Both the position numbers and the translations under genes were made by a program. A DNA stretch of 64,000 nucleotides from Chloroflexota bacterium (GTDB lineage: Bacteria; Chloroflexota; Anaerolineae; Promineifilales; Promineifilaceae). Of this stretch, positions 26,870 through 37,325 are shown piece after piece. The notes below the pieces were generated by a model. The model saw only the letters and a program-made list of their open reading frames with translations. It had not been told where the DNA came from and made no database searches. Position 1 is the first letter of the stretch, and each line of letters begins with the position of its first letter. The stretch covers positions 1-64,000 of the forward strand of contig JAJRYT010000085.1 of NCBI GenBank assembly GCA_024275635.1, in the 5' to 3' direction.

Positions 26870-29121
26870 ATGGATGATTCGCGTAAATCGAAAGCACAAC
26901 TGATTGCAGAATTACAAGCGCTACGTAAGCAGGTCGCATCTTCGTCTGGCAAGGCGGCGGCAAACCAAATCCCAGTTAGCCGGCAGCAAAGCAAAGACCG
27001 CTATCGCATCGTCTCCGAACTCACCTCAGATTATGCATTTGCTTACCGCGTAGAGCCGGGCGGGGAGATGGTCCGTGAATGGGTCACCGGCGCGCTTCTC
27101 AAAATATCAGGCTTCACGGCCGAAGATCTGGAAACGCGCGGCGGCTGGCCCAGCATGATCCACCCCGATGATTTAATGATTCCATTAGGCCAATTCAAAA
27201 CAATTATGCAGGGACAGCCAGATACAGTTGAATACCGCATCATCACCAAAAGCGGCGCTGTACGCTGGACACGGGATTATGCTCGACCGGAATGGGACGA
27301 ACAACAACAGCGGGTCACCCACATTTATGGCGCGATCCAGGACATCACCGAACGTAAACTGGCCGAACAAGCGTTAGAAAACAAAAACCACCAGCTAGAA
27401 CTGCTGCTGCAGATAGCCCAACGCCTGACTGCCAGCCTCGATAGCCAGGAAGTATTAACGCGCGTAGGTGTTGACGCTAAGCAAGTACTAACATCGCATG
27501 GCTGTTCCATTTACCTCCTGGAACCTGGCGGCCAAACATTACTTCCTGTCGTTGCCCTTGACCCGCTCTACGGTGAGGAATTGTTACACACCCCGCTTAC
27601 CGTTGAAGGCAGCTTTACTGGCCAGGCAGTCCAGTCCAGACAAAGTTTGATCTTCAATGACGCCGAAACGTATGATATCGGCCAGCAAATTCCAGGAACG
27701 CCCAATGAGCATGAACATATTATTAATGCCCCGTTTATTGCCGGAGAAAAGTGCTAGGCGCGATGTGTCTCAACCGGCTGCAAACAGGCTATGATGAAAC
27801 CGATCGGACACTGGCCGAAATGTTTGCCGCCTACGCCACGATTGCGTTAAAGAACGCGCAGGCCTATGATGGCTTGCAACAAGAAATTCAAAAGCGCGGC
27901 AAGGTCGAGGAATCACTGCGGTCAACGAACCGCGATCTGGCAGCCGCGCTGGATGAACTGCGCAATACGCAAGCGCAGTTAATTCAACAGGAACGATTAG
28001 CGGCTGTAGGGCAACTGGCAGCCGGCATTGCCCACGACTTTAATAATATCATGGCCGCCATTCTCCTTTATGCCGAGCTGCTGCTCCGAATGCCTGACCT
28101 GGCGCCTCAAAGCCGAAAAAAGATAAATGTCATCCACCACCAAGGGAAACGCGCCGCTGACCTGACTCAACAGATTCTGGATTTTGGCCGTAAATCTATC
28201 ATGAAGCGGCAGTCTCTGGATATATACGCTTTCTTATCTGAAATGGTTGAATTGCTAAAACGCACGTTGCCAGAAGCTATCCAGCTTACTCTGGGCGGTG
28301 AAGGAAGCGCCTGCCTGGTTGACGCCGACCCCACCCGGTTACAACAGGTGATCATGAATTTGGCAATCAATGCGCGGGGAGCGATGCCGGATGGCGGGAG
28401 TCTACATTTTGCCATTAAGCGGATACAGGTGGCGCCGGACGGGAAACGGCCGTTACCCACACTGACGCCAGGCGACTGGGTGCAAGTAACCGTTACCGAC
28501 ACCGGCGCAGGCATCCCCGCCGACGTCTTACCGCATATTTTTGAACCCTTCTTCACCACTCGGCTGCCTCACGGCAGCGGACTGGGGTTGTCCCAGGTAT
28601 ATGGCATTATCAAACAACACGGCGGGGAAATAGACGTGGTTACAGAAGTTGGGAAGGGGACAACCTTCTGCCTTTATCTGCCCGCCCTGACAGTATCACA
28701 ACCTACAACCCCGGAAAATCATTTGTCTCAGTTAACGCCAGGGCAGGCCGAAACTATTCTGGTTGTCGAAGACGACGCCACGTTGCGTGCAGCGCTAAAG
28801 CAATCCCTGGAATCATTAGGCTATCATATTTTAGATGCCGCTAACGGTGAAGAAGCATTGGCGTGCTTCCGGCAAGACAATGACCGAATTACACTTGTAT
28901 TAACCGATATCGTCATGCCTAAAATGGGTGGCGCTGCGCTGCTCAATAAATTGCAAGCCATAAAACCGGCGCTAAAAGCTGTCGTTATGACTGGTTACCC
29001 GGCGGCGGAAATAAAGGCCGACCTGCAATCAGTTAATGTGATGGGATGGCTGCAAAAACCTGTCAATCTACAGCGCCTCGGCAAGATAGTCGCGCAAGTA
29101 ATCGGTAATTCCCCTCATTGA
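26870..29121 (+). CDS. Hybrid histidine kinase (PAS, GAF, HisKA, HATPase, receiver), frameshifted in the GAF domain
   Basis: An N-terminal PAS/PAC domain (~45-165) is followed by a GAF domain whose frame breaks at 27747-27750. The first frame reads APFIAGEKC and stops at 27757, while the next continues as VLGAMCLNRLQTGYDETD. One extra A in the AAAA tract would restore GEKVLGAM. The second part has the core [12 protein letters not shown], the ATPase with NLAINARGAMP, and a receiver with LTDIVMPKMGG. It is the third tandem paralogue of this kinase family. If the frameshift is real, the 456-codon downstream part could still be a kinase without its sensors. Confidence 0.84.
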
Positions 29122-29197
29122 AATGCTTTGACTGGGAATAACTACGAATCCTCCCGGAGGTTAGCCTGACGAAACCAATATCATTGACTTCCATACT

Positions 29198-29929
29198 ATG
29201 ATTATAACCATTCTTGCTCTCTCGTTTTTCCTTATCGCTTCCTTATATGCCTCGGTTGGATTTGGCGGTGGGTCAGGCTATTTAGCGGCTATGTCCTTCG
29301 TCGGTGTTTCGCCAGAAATTATGAAACCCACGGCTCTAACCTTAAATATCCTCGTGGCTTCCATTGGCCTTGTAAAATTTTATCGCGCCGGTCATTTTTC
29401 GTGGCGACTGTTCTGGCCCATCGCCGCCATGTCTATCCCGTTTGCTTTTCTCGGTGGTCGGGCCACGATACCGAAAGCGATTTATCAGCCCCTGGTCGGG
29501 TTGATCTTGTTATATGCGGCCTATCGCCTGGTTCGATCCACAAAACCGGGGGCGCTGCCGTCGGTACGGCCGTTACCCATCTGGGTCGCTCTACTGGCCG
29601 GAGCCGTGATCGGCTGGCTCTCCGGATTAGTGGGCATAGGCGGCGGCATCTTCATAAGCCCGCTAATATTGCTGGCCGGATGGGCCGGCACACGCGAAAC
29701 TCTGGGCATCTCAGCCGCCTTCGTGTTGGTTAATTCGATAGCCGGTTTATTGGGCATTTTATCCCTGGTAAAAACTTTGCCATCCGGCATTCCGATCTGG
29801 GTGGTCGCCGCAGTAATGGGCGGCTGGATTGGCGCAGAATATGGCAGCAAACGGCTGAGTCCTGTTTTGCTGCGACAACTGCTCGCCGTTGTCCTGGCCG
29901 TTGCCGGGCTAAAAATGTTATTCGGGTAA
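29198..29929 (+). CDS. TauE/SafE-family membrane permease
   Basis: 243 residues with about eight hydrophobic helices. The repeated family signature is visible as SVGFGGGSGYLA in the first half and LVGIGGGIFISPLILL in the second. Family members export or import sulfite, sulfoacetate and similar organosulfur anions across the inner membrane; the substrate here is unknown. No operon partner is obvious, as the upstream kinase and the downstream repeat are separate. Confidence 0.87.
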   Translation: MIITILALSFFLIASLYASVGFGGGSGYLAAMSFVGVSPEIMKPTALTLNILVASIGLVKFYRAGHFSWRLFWPIAAMSIPFAFLGGRATIPKAIYQPLVGLILLYAAYRLVRSTKPGALPSVRPLPIWVALLAGAVIGWLSGLVGIGGGIFISPLILLAGWAGTRETLGISAAFVLVNSIAGLLGILSLVKTLPSGIPIWVVAAVMGGWIGAEYGSKRLSPVLLRQLLAVVLAVAGLKMLFG

Positions 29930-29948
29930 GCATAGTCAAATATCATCT

Positions 29949-30040
29949 GTGTAGGAGCGCGATCTTGCACTCGCCCGGTCAAGGGCGGACACATAGGCAT
30001 ACAACGGCGCTCCGCAGAATGCGGGCTTGGCTACAAACAT
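29949..30040. repeat. Imperfect inverted-repeat intergenic element
   Basis: GGAGCGC (29954-29960) pairs with GCGCTCC (30007-30013) around a smaller GCCCGGTCAAGGGC hairpin. It has the look of a dispersed intergenic repeat, but no second copy lies in the window. Confidence 0.4.
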
Positions 30041-30056
30041 ATTAGGAGTAAAAATC

Positions 30057-30971
30057 ATGACCTCAAATAATCAACATTGGACAGCTAAAAACATGCCTGA
30101 TCAGACGGGCAAAATTGCCATTGTTACCGGAGCCAACAGCGGCATCGGTTACGAGACGGCGCGGGCGCTGGCCCACAAGGGGGCGACTACGATTTTGGCC
30201 TGCCGCAATCAACAGAAAGGGGAAACGGCCGTCAATCAAATCAAAGCCGAAAATCCTCAGGGAACGGCCGAGTTAATGCTGCTTGACCTGGCAGACCTGG
30301 CCTCCGTCCGCCGCTTTGCCGCTGAATTCGCCAACCGTTACGATCGGTTAGACTTGCTCATCAACAATGCTGGCGTCATGACACCCCCGTTCGGCAAAAC
30401 AACCGACAACTTTGAACTACAATTTGGCATCAATCACCTGGGTCATTTTGCGCTCACCGGGCAGTTGTTCGACCTGATTCTGCGTACACCTCGGTCACGC
30501 ATTGTCAACATCAGCAGCCTAATGCACCGGCGCGGCGCAATCAATTTTGACGACTTAAACAGCGAGCGGGGTTACAATCGGCCGGCGGCTTACGGCCAGA
30601 GCAAGCTGGCGAATCTGTTGTTTACCTATGAACTACAGCGCAAATTACAAGCTGCTGGGCAAGAAGCCATCGCGGCGGCGGCGCACCCCGGCTGGACAGC
30701 CACGAATTTGCAGCAATATTCCGGCGTCTTCAACTTTTTGAATCGTTTTCTTGCCCAATCGCCGGAAATGGGCGCGCTGCCCACGCTTTATGCAGCAGCG
30801 GCAGAAGAGGTACACGGCGGTGATTATTATGGCCCCAGCCAACGGTTTGAATCAGTCGGCTACCCCAAGAAAGTAAAATCAAACGGCCGTTCCCACGACG
30901 AAGCCGTCGCCGCCAAACTTTGGGTCGTCTCCGAAAAATTGACCGGCGTTGTTTACAACTTTACCCGTTAG
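30057..30971 (+). CDS. Short-chain dehydrogenase/reductase (retinol dehydrogenase-like)
   Basis: 304 residues. The nucleotide motif TGANSGIGYE is near the N-terminus, NNAGVM in the middle, a catalytic Ser in NISSLMHRRG and the pair YGQSKLANL. The size and QLFDLILRTPRSRIVNISS style fit the SDR subgroup of WWOX/retinol dehydrogenase-like proteins, which are often NADP-dependent. The substrate is unknown. ATG 30057 is preceded by TTAGGAG. The next gene begins 3 bp after its stop. Confidence 0.87.
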   Translation: MTSNNQHWTAKNMPDQTGKIAIVTGANSGIGYETARALAHKGATTILACRNQQKGETAVNQIKAENPQGTAELMLLDLADLASVRRFAAEFANRYDRLDLLINNAGVMTPPFGKTTDNFELQFGINHLGHFALTGQLFDLILRTPRSRIVNISSLMHRRGAINFDDLNSERGYNRPAAYGQSKLANLLFTYELQRKLQAAGQEAIAAAAHPGWTATNLQQYSGVFNFLNRFLAQSPEMGALPTLYAAAAEEVHGGDYYGPSQRFESVGYPKKVKSNGRSHDEAVAAKLWVVSEKLTGVVYNFTR

Positions 30972-30973
30972 CC

Positions 30974-31669
30974 ATGGTCATGACTACCCGGCTCATTATC
31001 ACGTTGGCGCTGGTGGATTTGATTTTGATAACGGCCGTTTACTTGATCAAAATGCGCTACCAGATCATCGAAAAATATATGATTCAGCCCCAGTATGAAC
31101 GCAAATTCTCCATCTTTGAGGCCCAACCGATTCAAAACAATGACATCGTCTTCCTGGGGGACAGTCTGACCGATTTTTTCCCGCTGGACGAAATGTTTCC
31201 CCAGTCGCCCGTCAAAAACCGGGGCATCAGCGGCGACACAACACACGGCGTCCTCAAGCGGCTGCGCCAGGTAACCGAGGGCCAGCCACGCCAGATCTTT
31301 TTGATGATCGGAACCAATGACCTCGGTTTTGGCTACAGCCAGGAACACATTTTGACCAACTACAACAAAATTCTGGCCCGCATCAAACAGGAAACGCCGG
31401 GCACGCAAGTCTTCGTGCAAAGCCTCCTCCCGCGCCACAAAAAATTTGCCGGGGACATTCACGCCATCAACCGGGAAATCGAAAGGTTAGCCTACAGCTA
31501 CGATTATCCCTTCATTGATTTATTTCCAGACTTTGCTGATGCACAAGGCGGTCTCCGGTCAGAATTTACCAACGACAAGCTGCATCTTCTGCACGCCGGG
31601 TATGAAACGTGGCAGGCGCACATTGCGGCCTCTGTGTATGACGAATCCTCCTCTGATCGCACACAGTGA
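30974..31669 (+). CDS. Membrane-anchored SGNH/GDSL hydrolase
   Basis: An N-terminal helix (~residues 6-25) anchors a ~205-residue SGNH domain. Block I is FLGDSLTDFF (Ser nucleophile), block II has the Gly in NRGISGDT, block III is IGTNDLGFG (Asn) and block V is DKLHLLHAGY (Asp...His). The length and motifs resemble acyl-esterase/PAF-acetylhydrolase-like GDSL enzymes that work on lipids or cell-wall sugars. It may be translationally coupled to the SDR gene upstream. Confidence 0.87.
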   Translation: MVMTTRLIITLALVDLILITAVYLIKMRYQIIEKYMIQPQYERKFSIFEAQPIQNNDIVFLGDSLTDFFPLDEMFPQSPVKNRGISGDTTHGVLKRLRQVTEGQPRQIFLMIGTNDLGFGYSQEHILTNYNKILARIKQETPGTQVFVQSLLPRHKKFAGDIHAINREIERLAYSYDYPFIDLFPDFADAQGGLRSEFTNDKLHLLHAGYETWQAHIAASVYDESSSDRTQ

Positions 31670-31795
31670 TCATGATTGCTTGTCGTAGTTTAGAAACGGC
31701 CGTAATTTTAACATAATTCATAGAGTGGCATTAGCTCAAACGCGCTGCGCTCAAGCCGCTTTTACAAAAATGAGGGAGATAATTCCCCCAAATTC

Positions 31796-31830
31796 AAGCC
31801 CTGATTGCTGAGCAATCAGGGCTTCTTTTT
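31796..31830 (+). terminator. Rho-independent terminator
   Basis: AAGCCCTGATTGC and GCAATCAGGGCTT form a 13-bp perfect stem with a TGA loop, followed by CTTTTT. Confidence 0.9.
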
Positions 31831-31854
31831 GTTTTAACCGCAACCTCAAAGCAC

Positions 31855-31896
31855 CTTCACAATTTCTAAACAACTCCTTCACTCCCCCTTCAAAAG
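31855..31896 (+). promoter_or_regulatory. Phased CTTCA direct repeats before the MacA-like operon (putative response-regulator operator)
   Basis: CTTCA occurs at 31855, 31877 and 31888, spaced 22 and 11 bp, i.e. on one DNA face. A gap-free match to 37238-37279 keeps 27 of 42 bases including all three repeats. OmpR-type regulators bind such 11-bp-phased repeats. Confidence 0.6.
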
Positions 31897-31976
31897 CCTC
31901 TTCTAAACTAAGCGCGTTGCTAAGAAAAACGACAATTATTGTAAATCAAACGAAACCAGGCACAAGAGAGGAAGTT

Positions 31977-33524
31977 ATGCTTCACAAAAAAGGAATTTGG
32001 ATCGCACTCATTATCATCATCATCGCTGGCGGCGGTGGTTACACTTATTACAACAACGTTTACCGGCCGTCGCAAGTCACAGATGAACCGGCTATTCAGA
32101 CGGCAAAAGTCCGCACCGGCGACATCATCGTCTCCGCCGGCGGCGCGGGCGCTGTCATTCCAGCCACCGAGATTGACCTCGGCTTCCGCGCGGGCGGGGC
32201 ATTGGTTGAAGTCGCCGTGCAAGTGGGCGATAAAGTTCAGGCGGGCGATGTCTTGGCCCAACTAGACGACACGGACGCCCGCAAAGCGGTGGCTTTGGCT
32301 GAAATCCAGGTCGCTCAGGCGGCGTTGCAAGGGGATCCCAACGCGCTAACCAACAACATCTCTGGCGAGATTGCTGTGTCCCAAGTTGAAATCAACTTAA
32401 TTTCGGCGCAGGCCAAGCTGGACGAGCTGCTCGACTGGCAGCCGGACGCCGATGCCATTGCCCTGGCCGAAGCCAATCTGGCGGCAGCCCAGGCTAATTA
32501 TGATACGGCCGTCAACAAAGACGCCGCCGCCGGCAACAGCGTCACCTCAGCGCGCGTTAATTTGGAGCAGGCGCAATCCTCTTTGGCCGACGCCCAGGCG
32601 GCTTACAACGTCGCTTTTGACCCTGGACGCGACTGGGAACTGAACGATCCCCGCCGGGCAACGGCGCTGGAAAACGAGCGCGACGCCGCTATTCGCAACC
32701 TGGAAAAGGCGCAAGGCGCGCTAGAAATCGCTCAGGCCAACTACTACCTGGCCGTTGGCAATGTAAATAATGACAGCGCCGCCAGTGTCCAGGCTTCGCT
32801 CGTCAATGCCGAACAGTCATTGGTCAAGGCGCAAACCGGTCCTATCGACGCTGAAATTGAAGCGGCGCAGTTGCAGGTGCAACAAGCTCAAATTGGCATG
32901 GCGCAAGCGGCGTTATCGCTGACTCAGGCGCAAATCAATCTGGAAGCGGCGCAGGAAGCGTTGACGCAGACAGCATTGGTCACGCCGGTTGATGGCGTCG
33001 TCGTCGCGGTGAATGCCCAGCCGGGCGAAAGCGTCGGCGCTACCCCGTTCATCACCATTGCCGACTTAACGCAGCCGCTGCTGGAAGTGTATGTGGATGA
33101 GACGGACCTGGACAAAATTGGTCTTGATTATGAGGTAGAAGTGGTGTTTGACGCGCTGCCGGACGACGTTTTTATGGGTCATGTCGTGCAGATTGATCCG
33201 AAGTTGACAATGGTGGATGGGGTAACGGCCGTGCGCGGGCTAGTCCTCCTCGATCCTGAATCCTTCAGCAAACCGCAAACCTTGCCGGCCGGTCTGAACG
33301 CGGCCGTCGAAATCATCGGCGGAAGGGCGGAAGGAGCGCTGCTGGTTCCTGTGGAAGCGTTACGCGAACTCGCTCCCGGCCAATACGCCGTCTTCGTCAT
33401 GGAAAACGACGAACCCGTCCTGCGCGTCGTCGAAGTCGGGTTGATTGATTTCACCTCGGCCGAGATTATCAGCGGCCTGGAACGGGGCGATGTGGTTAGC
33501 ACGGGTATTGTAGACACGGAGTAG
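31977..33524 (+). CDS. Periplasmic adaptor of a MacAB-like efflux/export system (HlyD/RND adaptor family)
   Basis: 515 residues: one N-terminal membrane helix (~8-25), a barrel-sandwich half (VQVGDKVQAGDVLAQLD), and a long Ala/Gln/Glu-rich coiled coil (~110-330). The second sandwich half reads TPVDGVVVAVNAQPGESV and a beta-barrel/C-terminal domain follows. It would bridge the permease to the cell exterior. AGAGAGGAAG precedes ATG 31977, preferred over an earlier TTG-like start. ATPase and permease genes follow, and an operator-like repeat lies upstream. Confidence 0.87.
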   Translation: MLHKKGIWIALIIIIIAGGGGYTYYNNVYRPSQVTDEPAIQTAKVRTGDIIVSAGGAGAVIPATEIDLGFRAGGALVEVAVQVGDKVQAGDVLAQLDDTDARKAVALAEIQVAQAALQGDPNALTNNISGEIAVSQVEINLISAQAKLDELLDWQPDADAIALAEANLAAAQANYDTAVNKDAAAGNSVTSARVNLEQAQSSLADAQAAYNVAFDPGRDWELNDPRRATALENERDAAIRNLEKAQGALEIAQANYYLAVGNVNNDSAASVQASLVNAEQSLVKAQTGPIDAEIEAAQLQVQQAQIGMAQAALSLTQAQINLEAAQEALTQTALVTPVDGVVVAVNAQPGESVGATPFITIADLTQPLLEVYVDETDLDKIGLDYEVEVVFDALPDDVFMGHVVQIDPKLTMVDGVTAVRGLVLLDPESFSKPQTLPAGLNAAVEIIGGRAEGALLVPVEALRELAPGQYAVFVMENDEPVLRVVEVGLIDFTSAEIISGLERGDVVSTGIVDTE

Positions 33525-33545
33525 GCCGGTAAACAATAATCAGTG

Positions 33546-33622
33546 ATCGGATTACGGATTACGGATTACGGATTACGGATTACGGAATACGGATTACGGA
33601 ATACGGAATACCGAACACAGGT
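33546..33622. repeat. GGATTAC/GGAATAC heptamer repeat
   Basis: About eleven 7-bp words GGATTAC or GGAATAC in tandem between the adaptor and ATPase genes, the complement of the CCGTAAT family. Confidence 0.88.
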
Positions 33623-33629
33623 AAAACAC

Positions 33630-34364
33630 ATGAACCAACAACCAATCATCCAAACGGCCGATTTACGCAAAATATACGGCATGGGCGACATCGCTGTCGC
33701 CGCCCTGGATGGCGTCAGCGTCCGTATTGACCCCGGCGAATTCGTCTCCATCATGGGGCCGTCCGGGTCGGGCAAAAGTACGCTGATGAACATTCTGGGC
33801 TGTCTCGACCGCCCTACCGAAGGCCAATACATTCTGGCCGGGGAAGATGTCTCCAACTTGGACAAGGAACAGTTAGCCGCCATTCGCAATCGGAAACTGG
33901 GCTTCATCTTCCAATCGTACAACCTGCTCTCGCGCACAACGGCGCTCAAAAATGTGATGCTGCCGCTGCTATACGACCAGGACAATCACCGCTCCAATGA
34001 AGAGCGGGAGGAAATGGCGCGGGCGGCGCTGGCCTCGGTTGGGTTGGCCGACCGCGTTAACCATCAGCCAAACGAACTATCGGGCGGACAGAAACAGCGG
34101 GTGGCGATTGCCCGCGCCCTCATTAACAATCCGGCGCTGCTTTTGGCTGACGAGCCAACCGGCAACCTGGACAGTAAATCGAGCTATGAAATCATGGATT
34201 TGCTGCACGACCTGCACGACCGGGGCAACACCATCGTCATGGTGACGCATGAGCCGGACATTGCCAAGCATACGCAGCGCGTCATTTGCGTGCGCGATGG
34301 CCAGGTGGAATCGGACGGCCGTGATGGAGCCAACAACTGCGCCCAACCGGGGGCTGGAGACTAG
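33630..34364 (+). CDS. ABC transporter ATPase (MacB/LolD type)
   Basis: Walker [11 protein letters not shown]-loop FIFQSYNLL, signature [15 protein letters not shown], Walker [13 protein letters not shown] and H-loop VTHE are all present. The type matches ATPases of MacB/LolCDE/FtsE-like exporters that power mechanotransmission. ATG 33630 is chosen because the upstream open frame is only repeat sequence. The stop codon (TAG) falls in the next repeat. It pairs with the permease at 34483. Confidence 0.9.
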   Translation: MNQQPIIQTADLRKIYGMGDIAVAALDGVSVRIDPGEFVSIMGPSGSGKSTLMNILGCLDRPTEGQYILAGEDVSNLDKEQLAAIRNRKLGFIFQSYNLLSRTTALKNVMLPLLYDQDNHRSNEEREEMARAALASVGLADRVNHQPNELSGGQKQRVAIARALINNPALLLADEPTGNLDSKSSYEIMDLLHDLHDRGNTIVMVTHEPDIAKHTQRVICVRDGQVESDGRDGANNCAQPGAGD

Positions 34365-34459
34365 GGACTAGGGATTGGAGATTAAGAGACTAGGAGACTG
34401 GAGACTAAGAGGCTGTCTCAAGTCTCCAATCTCCAATCCCCAATCTCAAATCCCCAACT
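34356..34459. repeat. GACTAGG/GGAGATT direct and inverted repeat
   Basis: GAGACTA and GAGATTA words on the left face the complementary words TCTCCAATC and CCCAATCTC on the right. The ATPase stop codon lies in the left part. Confidence 0.8.
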
Positions 34460-34482
34460 ATCCCTCTTCAAGGAAAGATGAA

Positions 34483-35703
<1,221 letters not shown>

Positions 35704-35707
35704 TTCG

Positions 35708-35775
35708 AAATGATGAACGCGGAATGATGAATGCGGAACGACTTATTCATCATTCCGCGTTCATCATTCATAATT
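35708..35775. repeat. Inverted repeat ATGATGAACGCGGAATGATGAAT
   Basis: A ~23-bp arm and its complement (ATTCATCATTCCGCG...) surround a short loop, directly after the permease gene. It could act as a transcript end or stabiliser. Confidence 0.7.
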
Positions 35776-35794
35776 TTCTTGAGGAGTTATTACG

Positions 35795-36472
35795 ATGACA
35801 AAGATAACGATTTTCTTGATGAGTTTGATACTACTATTGACTTTAGCAGCGTGTGGCGGAACGGCCGAGGATGTGAGTACGGATACGGCTGTTGTGGCGG
35901 ATACGATTGATACGGCCGTATCGACAACTGAAGATGATGCGCCCGCCGCTGACGTGGCCGAGGCAAAAACAGAGACAGAGATGGGAACAGAAACGGCCGT
36001 CGCCCTGACCGAAGATTATGCCGAAGATGCCCTGCCCATTCGCACCCAACTGCTCATCGGCACGCTTAAACTGGAAGGCGCCGACCTGGCCGTAACGCCG
36101 GAGCAAGCGTCGGAACTGCTGGTCTTGTGGCAGGCGTCCAGCGCCCTTTCACGCAGCGGCACCGGGGCCACAGAAGAGGTAACGGCCATCCTGAACCAAA
36201 TCGAAGGCGCGATGACGCCGCAACAAATTACGGCCATCGCCGAGATGCAATTAACGCGGGAAAACATTCAAACGATGGCTCAGGAATTGGGCATCTCATC
36301 CGGCGGAGACGGCACAGGCCCTGGCGGCGCCAATCGCGGCCAGGGGCAGAATATGACGGAAGAGGAAAAGGCTGCCCGTGAAGCCGAACGAGTTGAACGC
36401 GCGTCTAACGGGGCCAGCAATGCGCTGCTAGACATGCTGATCGAGATATTAACCAGCCGGAGCCAACAATAA
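35795..36472 (+). CDS. Lipoprotein of unknown function, paralogue 1
   Basis: 225 residues with signal and lipobox LAAC (residues ~17-20), a Thr/Asp/Ala-rich linker, and a mostly helical region. The core PIRTQLLIGTLKLEGADLAVTPEQA...LLVLWQA, with AMTPQQITAIAEMQL later, recurs in the next gene. The C-terminus LLDMLIEILTSR is also shared. The Spy/CpxP-like look (short helices, TPEQ and QI motifs) and position beside an exporter and two-component system suggest an envelope-stress or metal-related role; this is inference only. TTGAGGAG-like sequence precedes ATG 35795. Confidence 0.8.
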   Translation: MTKITIFLMSLILLLTLAACGGTAEDVSTDTAVVADTIDTAVSTTEDDAPAADVAEAKTETEMGTETAVALTEDYAEDALPIRTQLLIGTLKLEGADLAVTPEQASELLVLWQASSALSRSGTGATEEVTAILNQIEGAMTPQQITAIAEMQLTRENIQTMAQELGISSGGDGTGPGGANRGQGQNMTEEEKAAREAERVERASNGASNALLDMLIEILTSRSQQ

Positions 36473-36484
36473 AAAGTAATGTTT

Positions 36485-36519
36485 TAGAAATCCGATCTCT
36501 CGAAGAAATCGGATTTCTA
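36485..36519. terminator. Hairpin between the two lipoprotein genes
   Basis: AGAAATCCGAT and ATCGGATTTCT form an 11-bp stem. There is no long T-run, so read-through into the second lipoprotein gene is likely. Confidence 0.45.
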
Positions 36520-36534
36520 GCGGAGACCAAACTA

Positions 36535-37131
36535 ATGAAATCGCAAAAATATTTGAGTTTAATTTTGATCGTTTTGGCGCTGGCGTTAGCCGCCTGCGGC
36601 GGGACGGATGAGACGGATATGGCGGCAGGGAATGAAAGCGGCGGGGAAACGGCCGTTGCCACCCTCGCCGAAGAGTACGACGACGCCCTGACCATCCGCA
36701 ACCAGCTCCTGCTGGGCATCATACGCCTGGAAGGAACCGAGCAAGCTGTCTACAGCGAGCAAACCGCCGAATTGACAACCCTGTGGCAAGCCTTCGCCGC
36801 CCTTAGCGACAGCGGCACGGCCGCCCCCGAAGAAACCGAAGCCATCCAAAACCAAATCATCGCCGCGCTAACGGCCGAACAAGTCAGCGCCATCGCCGCG
36901 ATGCGGTTGACCAACGTCAAATTGCAAGAATTTTACGTCGAAACGGGTATCAGCGAGGTGAAAACCCCTGAACCCGGCGTAACGCCGCAAAGCCAACGGA
37001 TGAGCGACTTGCCGCCAGAAGACCGGGAAGCAACCCGCGCCGCCAGCGGAGAAGAGGCCGGCTCAGGCGGCGACGACAAGAGCGATGCCCTGCTGGACAT
37101 GACGCTGGCATTGTTAGCTGGAAAGCAATAG
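36535..37131 (+). CDS. Lipoprotein of unknown function, paralogue 2
   Basis: 198 residues, lipobox LAAC. The core TIRNQLLLGIIRLEGTEQAVYSEQT...LTTLWQAFAAL and the end ALLDMTLALLAG match paralogue 1, so the pair arose by tandem duplication. The Glu/Thr linker is shorter. It lacks recognised domains. The pair lies between a MacAB-like exporter and an OmpR/kinase pair. Confidence 0.8.
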   Translation: MKSQKYLSLILIVLALALAACGGTDETDMAAGNESGGETAVATLAEEYDDALTIRNQLLLGIIRLEGTEQAVYSEQTAELTTLWQAFAALSDSGTAAPEETEAIQNQIIAALTAEQVSAIAAMRLTNVKLQEFYVETGISEVKTPEPGVTPQSQRMSDLPPEDREATRAASGEEAGSGGDDKSDALLDMTLALLAGKQ

Positions 37132-37237
37132 TTAACCAGACCTTCAATAAGCTGGATTAATTGTAAATGGCGTGGTTTGTGAAAACTGCGCCATCTTTGT
37201 TTCCCGCCTCCCGCTACTTGCGTAGTCCGGACGACTT

Positions 37238-37279
37238 CTTCATAATTACGCTACTTCATCTTCACAATCCCTTCATACA
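37238..37279 (+). promoter_or_regulatory. Phased CTTCA direct repeats before the response-regulator operon
   Basis: CTTCA at 37238, 37260 and 37271, with the same 22/11 spacing as at 31855. This suggests the regulator controls itself and the exporter operon. Confidence 0.6.
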
Positions 37280-37325
37280 TTCGTTGTATTCTCGTCATTA
37301 ATCACAAACTCAAACTGAGGCGCTT

